From NCBI GenBank assembly GCA_015179045.1, contig WHUZ01000023.1:434001-498000 (forward strand): a stretch of DNA of 64,000 nt, written 5' to 3'. Positions 11,801 through 23,108 of this stretch are shown one piece after another (position 1 is the first letter of the stretch; every line of letters begins with the position of its first letter). Under the pieces are notes generated by a model. It did no database searches. It saw only the letters and a list, made by a program, of their open reading frames with translations, and was not told the origin of the DNA. Origin of the DNA: Kalaharituber pfeilii (taxonomy: Eukaryota > Ascomycota > Pezizomycetes > Pezizales > Pezizaceae). The translations under genes were made by a program, and so were the position numbers.

Positions 11801-14800
11801 ACGCTAAAGCCTATTCACAAGTGTACTTAAACCACTTCAGTTTCTTTTACCGTATTCATTCGCTAATAAGACAGTACTATATAGTAGGATATCCCTATGT
11901 AAGAAAATAAAACAGGATGTCATTATCAGTGGCTCGCTAGTAAGACAGCGATGTGATCTCAGCGTAGCAACAAGCTGAATACCTCAAGGTGCGCCGAACA
12001 GGCAAGATGAAGTATGTAATGTAGTTTCTGAAATAAAATAGTATTCAGTCATAAGAAAGTACCGCAAATTTGACAATATCTTAGAGGGCTACCGGATTGC
12101 ACGTTCGGTCATAAGACAGCATTCTTGTTAGCGAATTAACACGATCTTTTCTTGTACTTTCCCTAACAGGCAACATATTCATGACGGTATCCTCGCAATG
12201 TCATACATGGATATCGTGGCGAGAGGTATTAATTATTTTCTTGGTATAGGGCGTACAGGGAGGGGAAGAAACAACCGGCGTAATGAGAAGAGTAAGCACA
12301 GGACGAAATTTGCCGGGAAGGCTCGCTTTTCCTGCATATTCACTTTCTGTAATATACAGTTAATTAATGATGCTTGAAGTGAAGAATCTTACCTAAGGAG
12401 AGGAGATAATCTGGGCACGGTACCAGAGCAGAGAAAGCGATAAGCTGATCTAAAGAGACAAGGAAATGAGAAAACTTTTTCCCGCTGCCACCCAATCGGA
12501 GATGGAAGTCAATCGCCGATTAGGCAAGGAAGAGCTTTTCTAATCCTCTCAGGTCACACATTTTGCGACAGATTGGGGCTTAAGCAAGTGGAGGTCAACA
12601 TGACATACATTTTGTCACCAAAAGAAATGCTTCGGAGTCGGACAAGCCTGCCCTTTCTTCTCTGCCTTTCACCTCGCCAAGATTCACCGGAATCCCGTAT
12701 TTGTTGAAGGCATTCCGCTGCCCAGGTACACGGTTTATGGTATCTGCGCTAATGATCCTTGGTTATCGATAAGCTCCCCTTCATTGGCAGGTCGCTTTCT
12801 GTAATAATGCAGCTAAATTGACAACTAGCCTGCAGGGTCTGATCAATGCAGGAACAGGATTTTTTGATCACGTAAAGCTAGCGCAGGTACGGCGAAAATA
12901 GTCACGTAACTGGCGAACAGGACCAGTATGTATTCGTAGATAACATAAATGCCAACTTGCATGGATGAATGGAAAAGCAATTGAATTGAATTGGAATTTG
13001 AGTCATGGAAGGTGGCCACTCATGCAGAAGCTGCATGTGGGCACTTTGCGCTATATTGAAGAACAGACTGGATTAGGTTAATCAATATCGATTTGAATGA
13101 AGAAGTCCTCATCAGTGTAGTAATGGTGTCATTAACTGTGGCGCTTGAAAGGACCCTATGGCATTCACTTAATTCATTCCAACTATGCTGAGAATTGCTG
13201 TTTTCCTGCAGTGGGAAAGCATACATACCACCTATATGTCAACAGCATTCCATTTACCCAAGCAATACCTAGAGTGGATTTCCTGGGAGTGCCTAGGAAA
13301 GTGCTCAAAATCTGAATATTGCTATCAGTGTAGATGAAAATAAATCAGGCTGTAAATGAAATGAGGCTGTGATGCTCACTGCATGGAACCTCATCTGATT
13401 TCATGAGAATCGGAGAATTGGTGGAAGGAGGTTACTGAGATTAACAGGAGCCCTGAGTACGATAGGGGACTTTGAAGGAGAGGAGTGGAGGGGGAAGAGG
13501 TAGCCTGGAGACTGTGGAAGAGGATAGCGAGGCACTTCGAGCCAACAAGCATCGGTTGCCATCGTGCGTTTCTTGTATTCAGAGGCTCCACCTCGGGGAT
13601 TCTTGGCAGCTCCGCATCGACCTCCGGTTTGTACAGTGAAATATAGAGAACGACTGGACATCCATTAACCCCAGCCCACCTCCTGTTCGCCTGCAAACGC
13701 CTCTCCATGAGTGCCATCGATCGGTCCAACCAGCGCATTTCAGTCAGCACGGCAAGTATTAATGGTGCTGCAATGTTGCTGCTCTAGTAGATTCAGAAAG
13801 AGTGCTAGCAAGATGCATGAATAGACAGCACATGTAGAGTACAGGCATTCCATACGGCATTAGGCACTGACACTATCCATTTTCACAGAAACCGGGTTAT
13901 TGACTACAGTGTGCTTTGTGCGTATTGTGTGAACAGATATGTAGCCTCAAGAGTTGCACTAGAATTTAGCAGTGCTCTGGATCGATACAACAATGATGAC
14001 ATTCGCCTTCGCGCCTCTCACAGGCTTAGAAGTACGGCGAACTAAACCTTAAGCTTCATTAAGTTAAAGTGCTGGACCACTTCGGCGTCGAGGGTCATTA
14101 TGAAGGGGCTTGCGGGGATCAAAATATCAGTCATCCCAGGTCGGATTAACCAATTTTCGACAGAAGATCCGTTAAGCTAAACGTAATTCGGGAATTGCCC
14201 GTCGGGTTCAATAAACTATTTGCATCATAGAAAACACATTGCATGAGGATAAGAATGCTACTTGTAGGTATTTACATGTCCTAACTCATCGATCCTTATG
14301 CAGGATGTTTTGGGTGGGCCCAGGCCAGGACATCGGGGGTCTAAGCGCATTAGTTTCTAGAATTCGGCACAATTCTAGCTTCCATCCGAGGTGCTCTTGG
14401 CATGTTCTTGCTTCCGGGCCTTCTACGGTACTTTATGATCGACCACTTTGATAATATTCAGTGGCATACAGGGTTCATCACCCATGACGGTAGTAAACGT
14501 ACCTGTTTGATATTTATAACACAGCAGACATGTGATCGGTCTTGAACTACTCTAGAGACTTTACAGAGGTCTAAGCGGCATGGCAAATGGAACATTTACA
14601 AACGAGAGGCAAGAATCAAGACATCTACTAACTTCGTAGGTCCCCTCAAATTTGTTTCTATCAAAGCTCTAGAAAAAATGAATATTAGCATAGGAGATTG
14701 GATACGCCCTCAGAATCCCGTATCATCATAAAGTATTTCCGGTTGCTAACTAAAGCGCAGGGAAACTGTCAATTTTCGGGCGCCAATACTGAATATTATG

Positions 14801-16800
14801 CGCATCAGACAGCGCAATTCACCAGAAAATTCATTTATTTTCTTTCTAACTATGTACTATGTTCGTTTGGCTGTAACAGGAAAGAAACACAATCGAGCAA
14901 TGAGTGGATATCGGCAAGATAGAATGTTACTGTACCTACGGCATTACCGGGTGTCACGACGCAATCGGGATCTGGCACAGGTGTTGGTGAGTACTTTAGA
15001 TATCTTGGTAGATGCACAGGAAACCGGTGCCAGTATTGTCCAACAGAGATATCACTATCAGTGGCCTCTTTCGAATTTTGCAATCCAAAATGGGCCATGG
15101 GCATTAGCTCCTGAACAACTTTTAAGCACTCACAATGAACTGCTTTCACTTGGTCCATGGAAAACTTAGCCGTGTGTAACTAGAATTTTGCGACTGGCGT
15201 AGTACTGTACCTTGGTATTCGTGTTACTTACACAATCAACAAATGGGAATTGCCGGTGTGGGCCACAGACACTGGATCTGAAACGTAGTGCGTGGCGTGC
15301 AAGGATGATGGTGGGTTGCGACAGGGGTTGCAGGACGGTAGTCGAAAAGCAGTCCATCTTCATCTAATGATATCCAACTAGGCAGGAGGCAGGATCTCAA
15401 TTCGAGGGTCTGCTTGTCCAACTCACTAGCCATGAGTTCATGCCAATAGCTGAAATTCATTAGTTACCTACCTATTTTGGCTGATTTTGAATCTTTCGCA
15501 GAATCAGTCTTGGAAGTGCTCATGAGAAGATTTTGGAAGCATGCTAAGCTGACAGCATGAGGCCAAATTGACAGGTGTCATGGAGAAAGCTTGTCGCGCC
15601 GCCTGACTGATAGTGAGCTGACGTTATGCCAGGGACTCGCGTGGTGAACAGCAATATTATATTGTTTGCGCATACCTCAATATTATCGATACCGATAGTA
15701 CTATCAAATTGGACCCCGAATTTCGAAACAAGTATGGCTTTCGTCAGCGGACACGTTATCTGCTAATCTAGTTGTTTCCGACACGAGCTCAGTTGTCTTC
15801 TGCATGCTTGGAAAAGCAAAGCTCATTACATGACTAAGTTCGAGCCACTGGGGAGGGAAATTGAAACTGGCGGTGAAATTGCAAGGTTACTGGAGGTCGG
15901 GAATGGAAAAGCACAGGAAAATTTCTCTGCTTTTGCCACTGCACAACTTCTATGACACCATGGAAGTATGCAGTGAAGTTGCATATGTGATTGTAATTTT
16001 TACTGTACATAATGAACTGCAGAAGCGTATCTCTATATGACAGTGCTGAGATGGCTTGAGGACAAACGTCGTCAGCTGGGAAGGCACTCGCAGGGCGGGG
16101 GATATGGCATCGCAGGTGGCATAAGGGATCATAAGCTATGGCTTCTAGCGTCAGATGATGGGTGGGTTGTAAGATGAATATCTGACAATGCGTTAGATCA
16201 GCTGCATGTAGGTACTAAGTACATTGTAGGAAACAACACTCCGTGCCACAGTCAAAGAGAGCTGCCGTTTGATATTCAACAAGCTTTGATATCGGTTTGG
16301 AATGTATCAAGTGTCGTGAAAGGCGATTCATTGTGCGGCAGTTCTAGGCCAGAAACGCATTGGAACTTGCGAAAGTACAAGCCACCAACTCACCTAAAAG
16401 TGTTTGTATGTGTTTGCATTTTGCGGGCCCTGGTTCCCTGCCATAGGCTTGTACTTAGCTTGTATGCGGGACTATGGTGAACCAAAAGAAAGGGAAAAAA
16501 AAAAAAAAAAACCTGGTATTCTTAGCCGTTTCACTACAAGACACACCGAAGGGTTGGGTGCCGGGCGGACACCGTGCGCTGCTCTGTCAAAATTATCCCG
16601 GAATGCAACCATACCAGGGCCCCTGAGCAGTCTTTTTCTGTCCGGCCACACTTTCATGCCGACGATCTTACGTCCTTTGCGGCAAAGATTGTCAGGTACT
16701 AGTACGGTGCTGAGTAGCAGCAGCTAGCACTGCGCACTCTGCTATGCACTTCTAGTCCTGAGGCGGCCTAGCCCGCAGCATTGGCAGGTTTGACCTGCGA
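8885..16800. other. ~8 kb with no recognisable gene
   Basis: Only short unrelated frames are present. The best are a 119-codon minus-strand frame at 13391-13750 (contains RWAGVNGCPVVLYISLYKPEVDAELP) and a plus-strand frame at 14798-15169; neither shows a domain or splice context. Loose copies of a motif around CATAAGACAG/CTAATAAGACAG occur near 11860, 11935, 12048 and 12107. Base composition is mixed with no strong bias. It may hold old, decayed elements. Confidence 0.5.
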
Positions 16801-16804
16801 TCTG

Positions 16805-17744
16805 CTTTATATATAGAGGACTGCACTTGGTGCTGTTATTTTTCTATTTTGTCGTTGGATCAGCATCGCACAGTTTTCTACAACTCCATTCATTCGCTTC
16901 TTCAGCTTCACAGCACACACAACACATTCATTTATAGAATTCGCGCCTTTTTCCCCACTCTCCTTAACAGCACCAACTCGCACTAGCAACCCGCTCACGG
17001 GCTGCCGCCATCCCGTGTTTCTGTCCATTCTTTCCGCAACAAGTGTCAAACAAGCGCATCCTCGCACAATAGGCTATTGACTAGCGCAGCGCACAGTGGT
17101 GTTCCTGCATCCGCTTTCTCGCTCTTTTTTTTTCCTGTTTCGCTCTGCAGCGGCCTGCATTGCATATCGCTCGCCACGCCACTGGGACCCCCGCAACCCA
17201 ATTCCGCCGCTGCTGCCGCCGCCGGGACTGCTGCAGCTGAATTCTATTCGACATCCCACCCTCACTATATAGCCTTGCCTGCAGCCCCTGCCCGTTGCGC
17301 GCCCCTCCCTCGCCTCTTTGTCCACTGCTTTTCTTCGTTTCCTCGCTCCCTTGTAGCACACGTTCGGCTCTCTTGTCCCTACGCCAGCTAGCGACGGTAT
17401 CTTGTGCGAATACATTGCACGCCCTGGGCCGGGACCCCCATCGGAGAGCTTGACCCACTGCTGCCTGCTAGTTTGGTTGGAGCTAGCTGCCCTAACCAGT
17501 CCGCTCCTTTCACACCGCACGACCGTACTAGTGGAGCATCCGCCCCCGAGTACAAGTACGGCTGCCTCGCTCCTTCTTAAGAGCAAAGAGCATAGCATTT
17601 GAGTCGTCACACTCTCTTTTGGCCGCTCTTTCCACGCTCTCTTCCATCCTCCACACAACAGGTCCTACAACAACTGTGCTTTGACCTGAATCCCCTGGTG
17701 GGTTTCTATCGCCTACGACCGCAGCACTACCAAATAGACAGGAC
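16805..17744 (+). promoter_or_regulatory. Likely promoter and leader of the LPMO-like gene
   Basis: A TATA-like sequence (TTTATATATAGAGG) lies at about 16806-16819 and another (CACTATATAGCC) near 17264. The following ~480 bases are pyrimidine-rich with CTCTTT tracts, as is common before start codons of well-expressed fungal genes. The nearer TATA-like site would give a more usual leader. No transcript evidence; frames here (for example 17077-17391) are low-complexity and not supported. Confidence 0.35.
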
Positions 17745-18751
17745 ATGATGAAGTCCATACTCTCAGCAGCCATCTTCGCCGCCGGACTTTTCCTCTCCAC
17801 TACCACTGGTCACTCATGGCTTGAATGCACCAAGGATGAAGTTATAGAGTACGATAAAATCAAGGCAGATCCATCACAGCAGCTGTATGTTCCTCCGCGC
17901 CACCCCCATTCGCTTTATCCACGCTCATCTCCACTGACTTGTTATTTAGTAAAGTTGTATGTCATGGCTTTCCGCGCAACAAGGTAAATAATGGCGATTG
18001 GATCGCAGAGTCATCCAACTACCTCTGGGATCTTGCTAGTGAGCGTGCCACCAATGAGCCGGGTGGCCGCCGTGCTTGTCATCCAGGTCAACGCACCGCA
18101 ATCTATGTTGACAAAGCTCCTATTGCGAAGGTTAAGGCTGGTGAGACCCTGAGGCTCCGATTCTGGGGTAACGGCCATACCTCATATGCATATGGTCGCC
18201 CGCTACACCAGGATCCAGGTCTGGTCAGAGTTTACCACATTCCGAGTGGTGATGGGAATATCCTGGCCTCCGAGCTTACGGTAGATAAGTTGATGTCTGA
18301 AGGAAACTTCTCCGCAGACGCAGTTAGCAGGCCGAAGGAGGGAAACCTGCCTGACGATAAGGCAAACTGGATGAGCTTGACGATTCCGCCCAACTTTGGA
18401 TCGGGAAGGAAAATGTTCGTCTGGGCATGGGCACCAATCAAGGATGACTTCCAGGGAGGCTGGAGAAACCGATACACCACCTGCTTTGATTTCGACATTG
18501 CTGGTAAGGTTGAGGGCGCCAACAACAATCCCGCTCCACCGCCACCACCAAAGCCAATCGAAGACCCCAAGAAGAAGGTTAATGAGCAGTGCGCGAAGAC
18601 TTGCTATCGCGGAGGAATGAAGGAACACCCTTGCGCAGGTGGCAACTGCCCCCCATGCAGGTACGGCGAGAGCTGCTTCGAGTACGATTCTTCTGGCAAG
18701 TGCCCTTCATGGGCCGGCGGGTTCGACTGTATCAAGGGTACCCCCATCTAA
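17745..18751 (+). CDS. Secreted LPMO-like copper (His-brace) protein, one intron
   Basis: The model is join(17745..17884,17950..18751), 313 residues. The 65-bp intron starts GTATGT and ends TTTAG; splicing joins SQQL to KVVCHGFPRN. The N-terminus is a signal peptide (MMKSILSAAIFAAGLFLS) and likely cleavage leaves His as residue 1 (HSWLECT), as in lytic polysaccharide monooxygenases. A second candidate copper His lies in GNGHTSYAYG, and the core ends with an aromatic strand (YTTCFDFDI) where LPMOs carry the axial Tyr/Phe. A proline linker (APPPPPKP) leads to a Cys-rich C-terminal module of eight cysteines (CAKTCYRGG to FDCIKG), possibly carbohydrate-binding. LPMOs oxidatively cleave polysaccharides outside the cell; the exact AA family and substrate are unknown, and a copper-binding LPMO-like protein without that activity is possible. 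The frame is intact. Confidence 0.8.
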
Positions 18752-20137
18752 AGGACGATGCTGCTGTGTTTTCACCGATCTTTTAGATCCGCGAAGAAAC
18801 CTGAAGATGATTAATCTTAGACAATCGCGTTCAAAAATTGCGATATCCCTCGACAAATAGTTTTGCTCATTTTTGTTTGTATATATTTTTCTTGTTCTTA
18901 CGTTGACATCCGATACGCGGAATCTTGACGATGTTCACATCGTCCTCATATCTTTTGTTTTCGTTTATTCTCCGCTTCCACCTTGAGAGCTATCTATGCT
19001 ACGAGGTCGTCGCAGGTCGCATAGTTTACTATTCTGTTTTGTTCTTCAGCCTTTGCTTTTTTCGCTACAATTTTTTTCTCGATATTGCATAGCTGCTCAT
19101 TACATCTCTGTGCTTTGTAACGATCACTGGTATCGAGAAAAGCTTTGTGGGATTTGGAATTTTGTTTGGAAACAAAAAGACAAACGGGGAGGAATTAGAC
19201 CGAGGGGAATTTTAGACCTCGATTCTGGAAATTTGAGGTTTATTTAGTTCTTTCCGGATAAGGGGGCCTGGGGTACAATGGAGTGGAAGGGTTGGGTGGC
19301 TTAAATCTTTTTTTCGGAAAATTGGTTTCGGCTTGGGCTTCAATTAACGAGATAATGAATGGGATATCATTATGGAGTTTTTGCCTTTTTTGATAGGTTA
19401 TATATACCGGTATCTTTATTCTATTTTTTATATCAAATCGTGAATGCTCTGGATATTTATTCAGAGAAACATACATTGATGCGTTAGCGTACGCACTGCG
19501 CGAACTCGGATATTTGACTTTGGATGGATGCATCGAGAATCCTGGCATTATAAACGTCGACTAGACATTACAAATATGAATGGTAAGGTCCGTTGCATGC
19601 GGGAGATGCGAAAGATTTGATGGCGGGGGCCTCCGAAAACCTGCAGAGTAATCACGGCACTCCTACGGAGTATCATACTTCATCCAGTGGATAGCTTACT
19701 GTGCCATGGAAAGAAAAAGACACAGGAGGTAGAGTTGAATTAAACGTCTTGCAATATTAATAAAGGTCATAAAATCATGTTCCCGAATTGGGGTTTCCTT
19801 GGCTTTGGCTCGTTCCGGTTGGTCGGGTTGCACTAACCTTCCCGACCGTAGGTACCTTACAAGGTAAGTAGTACTAGTACATGATTCGAACGACCGAGTT
19901 TAAAGTTGGATTCCAAAGTTCCGCATGCACAATGAACAGACGGGATTCAACTAGTACTAGTATGTTTATAGAGGTATAGATACTGTATATGTAATTGTCC
20001 GGATCTTGGACACGAGAATATATTTAATATTTTTCGCCTATCCGCTATAACGTTCCCAGAATTGCATAATTTATACTATTTGCAATGGGGCTCGATGGAG
20101 CCTCGGCTGACTGGGTGGATTGATTGGGGTACTGTCG
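18752..20137. other. Intergenic, 3' flank of the LPMO-like gene
   Basis: T-rich sequence after the stop is a plausible 3' UTR. Short A-runs lie just past the right edge at 20210-20250. No gene or repeat is recognised. Confidence 0.45.
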
Positions 20138-21652
20138 CTTACAGATATCCTGGTGCTCCTAATTGTTTCGGTCAAAGTATCCGATCGGTACTCACCGCTA
20201 TCGCAACTAAAAAAAAAAATTCCGATAGGCAAAAAAAAAACAAAAAAAAAACGAGATTCGTGAGTCCGAGTACACCTGATATGTAAGTATGTACCAAGTC
20301 TCTGGAAACGAGAGCACCTATTTTCCTGCAAAAACGTTAATCCGTTCGAAATCCCTTCGAAGGATATATGCGTATCACGCTCCTCCTTACACTTTCTACA
20401 TGCTCTATCTCCAGCGTCAGGCATGCTAGCAACTTCATCAGGTGAATTACAGAATATACAGAAGGCATGCCTGAATGTTTGGAGGGTATTTGATGGCCAT
20501 ACTATATATACACCTTTTGTAAGTCAATGATATGCATAGAAAGTATAACATTCTACTTCTCCTCTGCATGGTAAAGGATAGCATACACTGTAATATGACT
20601 ATTCTCAACTATAGTTTTTCGCATTCTCAAGTGACTATAGAAGAAGGGTAGGTAATTTAAATAGCTATGAATAAGGTTGGTATGGATTTCTGTAGCCTCA
20701 AAAGCAGTTGCTGAAATGCCTAAAATTGTTAGAAGTACCAAAACTAGTACTAATATAATATACTGTACATGTAAGAACCTCTTCTGCAATGAATATAAGC
20801 AGCGTTTTTATACTTTTAATATACTCAATATCATAGTGTTTTATATAGCAAATATATACTAGAGTAGTTAGTATATAATAAACCAATTCTTTAACTACTT
20901 GTAACGGATCTGGTAAGCACAGAGAGTTGCCGTCCGCCAGTTCAAAAAGACACTTGACTAGCGATGCTCGCTAGTCCTCATATAGCACTCATTTATGCGA
21001 CTGCGACGACGCCGCCCTTCGGCTGTCGCATATCGCCTGCGCATATGCGCATCGACCGACCACCCGCCCTACGGTTGCGGTGAACCCGTAACAATCCTAG
21101 TAGTCAACACTGCCAGTCATGTTATATGCTATCGTAATCAGGAGAGCAGGCATATAGTTATTAATCCTGTCATTTCTAGTACATACAGTTGTGGTTGTAA
21201 TTAATAGGAAGTCATAATTAGTTTTGGCACTTCTGGCACTTCTGGCACTTTTTGGGTATTTCGGCGACTGCTGTTGAGGCTACAGAAATCCACGCCAACC
21301 TTACGGTACCCTATCACTATTCAAGTTAGCTATCCTTCTTCTTTAGTCACTCACTTCAAAGTGCAAAGAGCTACAGTTGATGATAGTCATGTAGTAATTA
21401 GTGTATGCTATCCTTTGCTATGCAAGAAGGGGGTACTTTCTCAGCATATCATTGAATTAGAAAAGGTATATATATAGTGTGGCTATCAAATATCCTCCAA
21501 ATATTCAGACGCACTTGCTGTATATTTTGCAATCTACCTGATGTTGCTAACATGCCAGACGGCGAAGATATTGCATGTGGAATTGTAGGAGGAGGAGTGC
21601 CAAAGATCGGTCACTTATAGGTGCTCGTTCACTAATAGGTAAGCGACAGTAG
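20138..21652 (+). mobile_element. Long-terminal-inverted-repeat element (copy 2)
   Basis: Bases ~20365-20735 and ~21235-21610 are inverted copies of each other, diverged but alignable throughout. They share blocks such as CTCAACTATAG/CTGTAGCTC and the GGATTTCTGTAGCCTCAA stretch. The outermost CTGTCGCTTAC at 20138 matches the inverted GTAAGCGACAG at about 21640-21650, so the full element may span 1.5 kb. The middle (20940-21100) carries a GACTAGCGA hairpin and a CG-rich stretch also found, inverted, at 51.06-51.22 kb. No protein is encoded; it is probably a non-autonomous DNA transposon. Confidence 0.65.
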
Positions 21653-21819
21653 TTGGATAGCCATACTATGTGCCCCATACTCAAGAGTGCGAAAAAGTTC
21701 ACTGATGTTGCTTTGGCTACCTTAATACCATTCCGTCGCTTGGCGGGTGCGAGAAATATGCAGCCTCAGTTGGAAGATTGTCAGGGTCATCACCATAACT
21801 ATCAGTATCACCATAGCAA

Positions 21820-21880
21820 TTTTTTTTTTTTTTTTTTTTTTTATATCATTTATCGCTTACCGCCCTGTGGGCTATGGCGA
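21820..21880 (-). mobile_element. Family B short retroposon, 61 bp
   Basis: Poly(T) at 21820-21842 is followed by the family B core ending CTATGGCGA. The flanks TATCACCATAGCAA at 21806-21819 and 21881-21894 are a perfect 14-bp target-site duplication. Confidence 0.9.
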
Positions 21881-21894
21881 TATCACCATAGCAA

Positions 21895-22907
21895 GCACTC
21901 TATCATCACCATGTATCATGTCCACCACTGAACATACTGCACATACCTCTACACCTGTATATGAAAACTCTTGAATTAGTAGATTTACTTCAAAAGCAGT
22001 AATTCTAAATCTGAGCAGACGGTATTCCTCGAAGAGAGCTCAATAGATCTCAATATTCATTCAATTATAGAGAGCATCCCGGACCACTCATGACTGTTCC
22101 CGCCCACTCAGCGGCCCGGGACGGTCGCCAGCAGACCGAGCTAATCATGACCGAAATCTTGGGTTTATAACTGGCGTGGCACATCGCTAAACACACCTGC
22201 TACGCTATCAAGTGAAAAGAATATACTCTTAAGTGAGATAAAGTGTCGAGCTGACTGGTCTGAGGATGGTTCAAATGTTGGATATGTAGGCTGTCTATCC
22301 ACCATCATCGGCGACGAAGACCGCATTGGCATATCGTTTGGAAAATGATACAGCAACCTGATGATCGCTGAATCGGCAGGCGATTTATATATGTGGTACA
22401 TGAATACAGGCTATAGATACAGTTCAATATACAATGACTTATAGGCTTTCTTGCTACATACAACGGATGGTCTTCTCAGCAGCGCCGCTGGATCCTCTAG
22501 TTAACTTATCGTGGTTACATTGCTTTCTACTCTGCTTTGGACCCTGGGAGCTGCACAGCCGCATTAATAGTCTCGAACCCCGCATAAGTACGTTCAAGGG
22601 TTGATTTGATATTGCTTGAATTGGTGAGGCAGTGGAATCAGGGGCTGAGTTGGCCAAAATACGGATCGAGCCTGATCGCAACTGAAGTAGTATAATGCAG
22701 TACACATCCGCTCGTACGTCCGCCGATTACAACTCTTTATCTTCAAGTACTTGACCTTGAACTAGCTATAGCATTTAGGCTCCGAATCACATCCCAGGAT
22801 CTTGAGACCCTGAATTCAGTATACATACACACCTACTCGCCGAAGCGCGCTCCGAAGGCATACCGAAATAGCTAAGCTTATAAACCAATCCTCGCCTACC
22901 TGTCTAA
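21895..22907. other. Intergenic 5' of NLR1
   Basis: Two minus-strand frames (22165-22401 and 22454-22705) have coding-like composition but no recognised domain. A GC-rich imperfect palindrome lies at about 22080-22150 (GTTCCCG against CGGGACGG). Confidence 0.4.
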
Positions 22908-22948
22908 ATGGCTCAGCAGTCTACTACCTCCCAAGCCCAAAAACCGAC
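22908..22948 (+). CDS. Possible first exon of NLR1
   Basis: ATG 22908 starts a 41-base exon (MAQQSTTSQAQKP) ending in a good donor (GTAAGT at 22949). The acceptor CTTGTAG ends at 23007, and the next exon would read GRENLI up to the point where a retroposon interrupts it at 23027. The short Ser/Gln/Thr start followed by ENLINA is what one expects before a DUF7708-like domain. The downstream frame is offset by one base relative to this exon, so either a frameshift has occurred or translation now begins at ATG 23109. Confidence 0.4.
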
Positions 22949-23026
22949 GTAAGTTGCACACTCAAAACTGCTAAAGTGCCTTGGATGCTAACCATTACCT
23001 CTTGTAGTGGTCGGGAGAATCTAATC

Positions 23027-23058
<32 letters not shown>

Positions 23059-23093
23059 ATAACCCCGCTTGTAGCACGTGGCCATGGCAGGGT
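23027..23093 (-). mobile_element. Family A short retroposon in NLR1 exon 2
   Basis: Poly(T) at 23027-23051 is followed by CACATAACCCCGCTTGTAGC to CCATGGCAGG, as in the LINE 3' end at 6.0 kb. It is flanked by GGGAGAATCTAATC at 23013-23026 and 23094-23107. The insertion lies two bases before ATG 23109. Confidence 0.9.
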
Positions 23094-23108
23094 GGGAGAA
23101 TCTAATCA

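Noticed and set aside
17077..17806. Several overlapping frames before the LPMO-like gene
   Set aside because: Pyrimidine-rich, Ser/Pro/Ala low complexity; fits a leader or promoter better.
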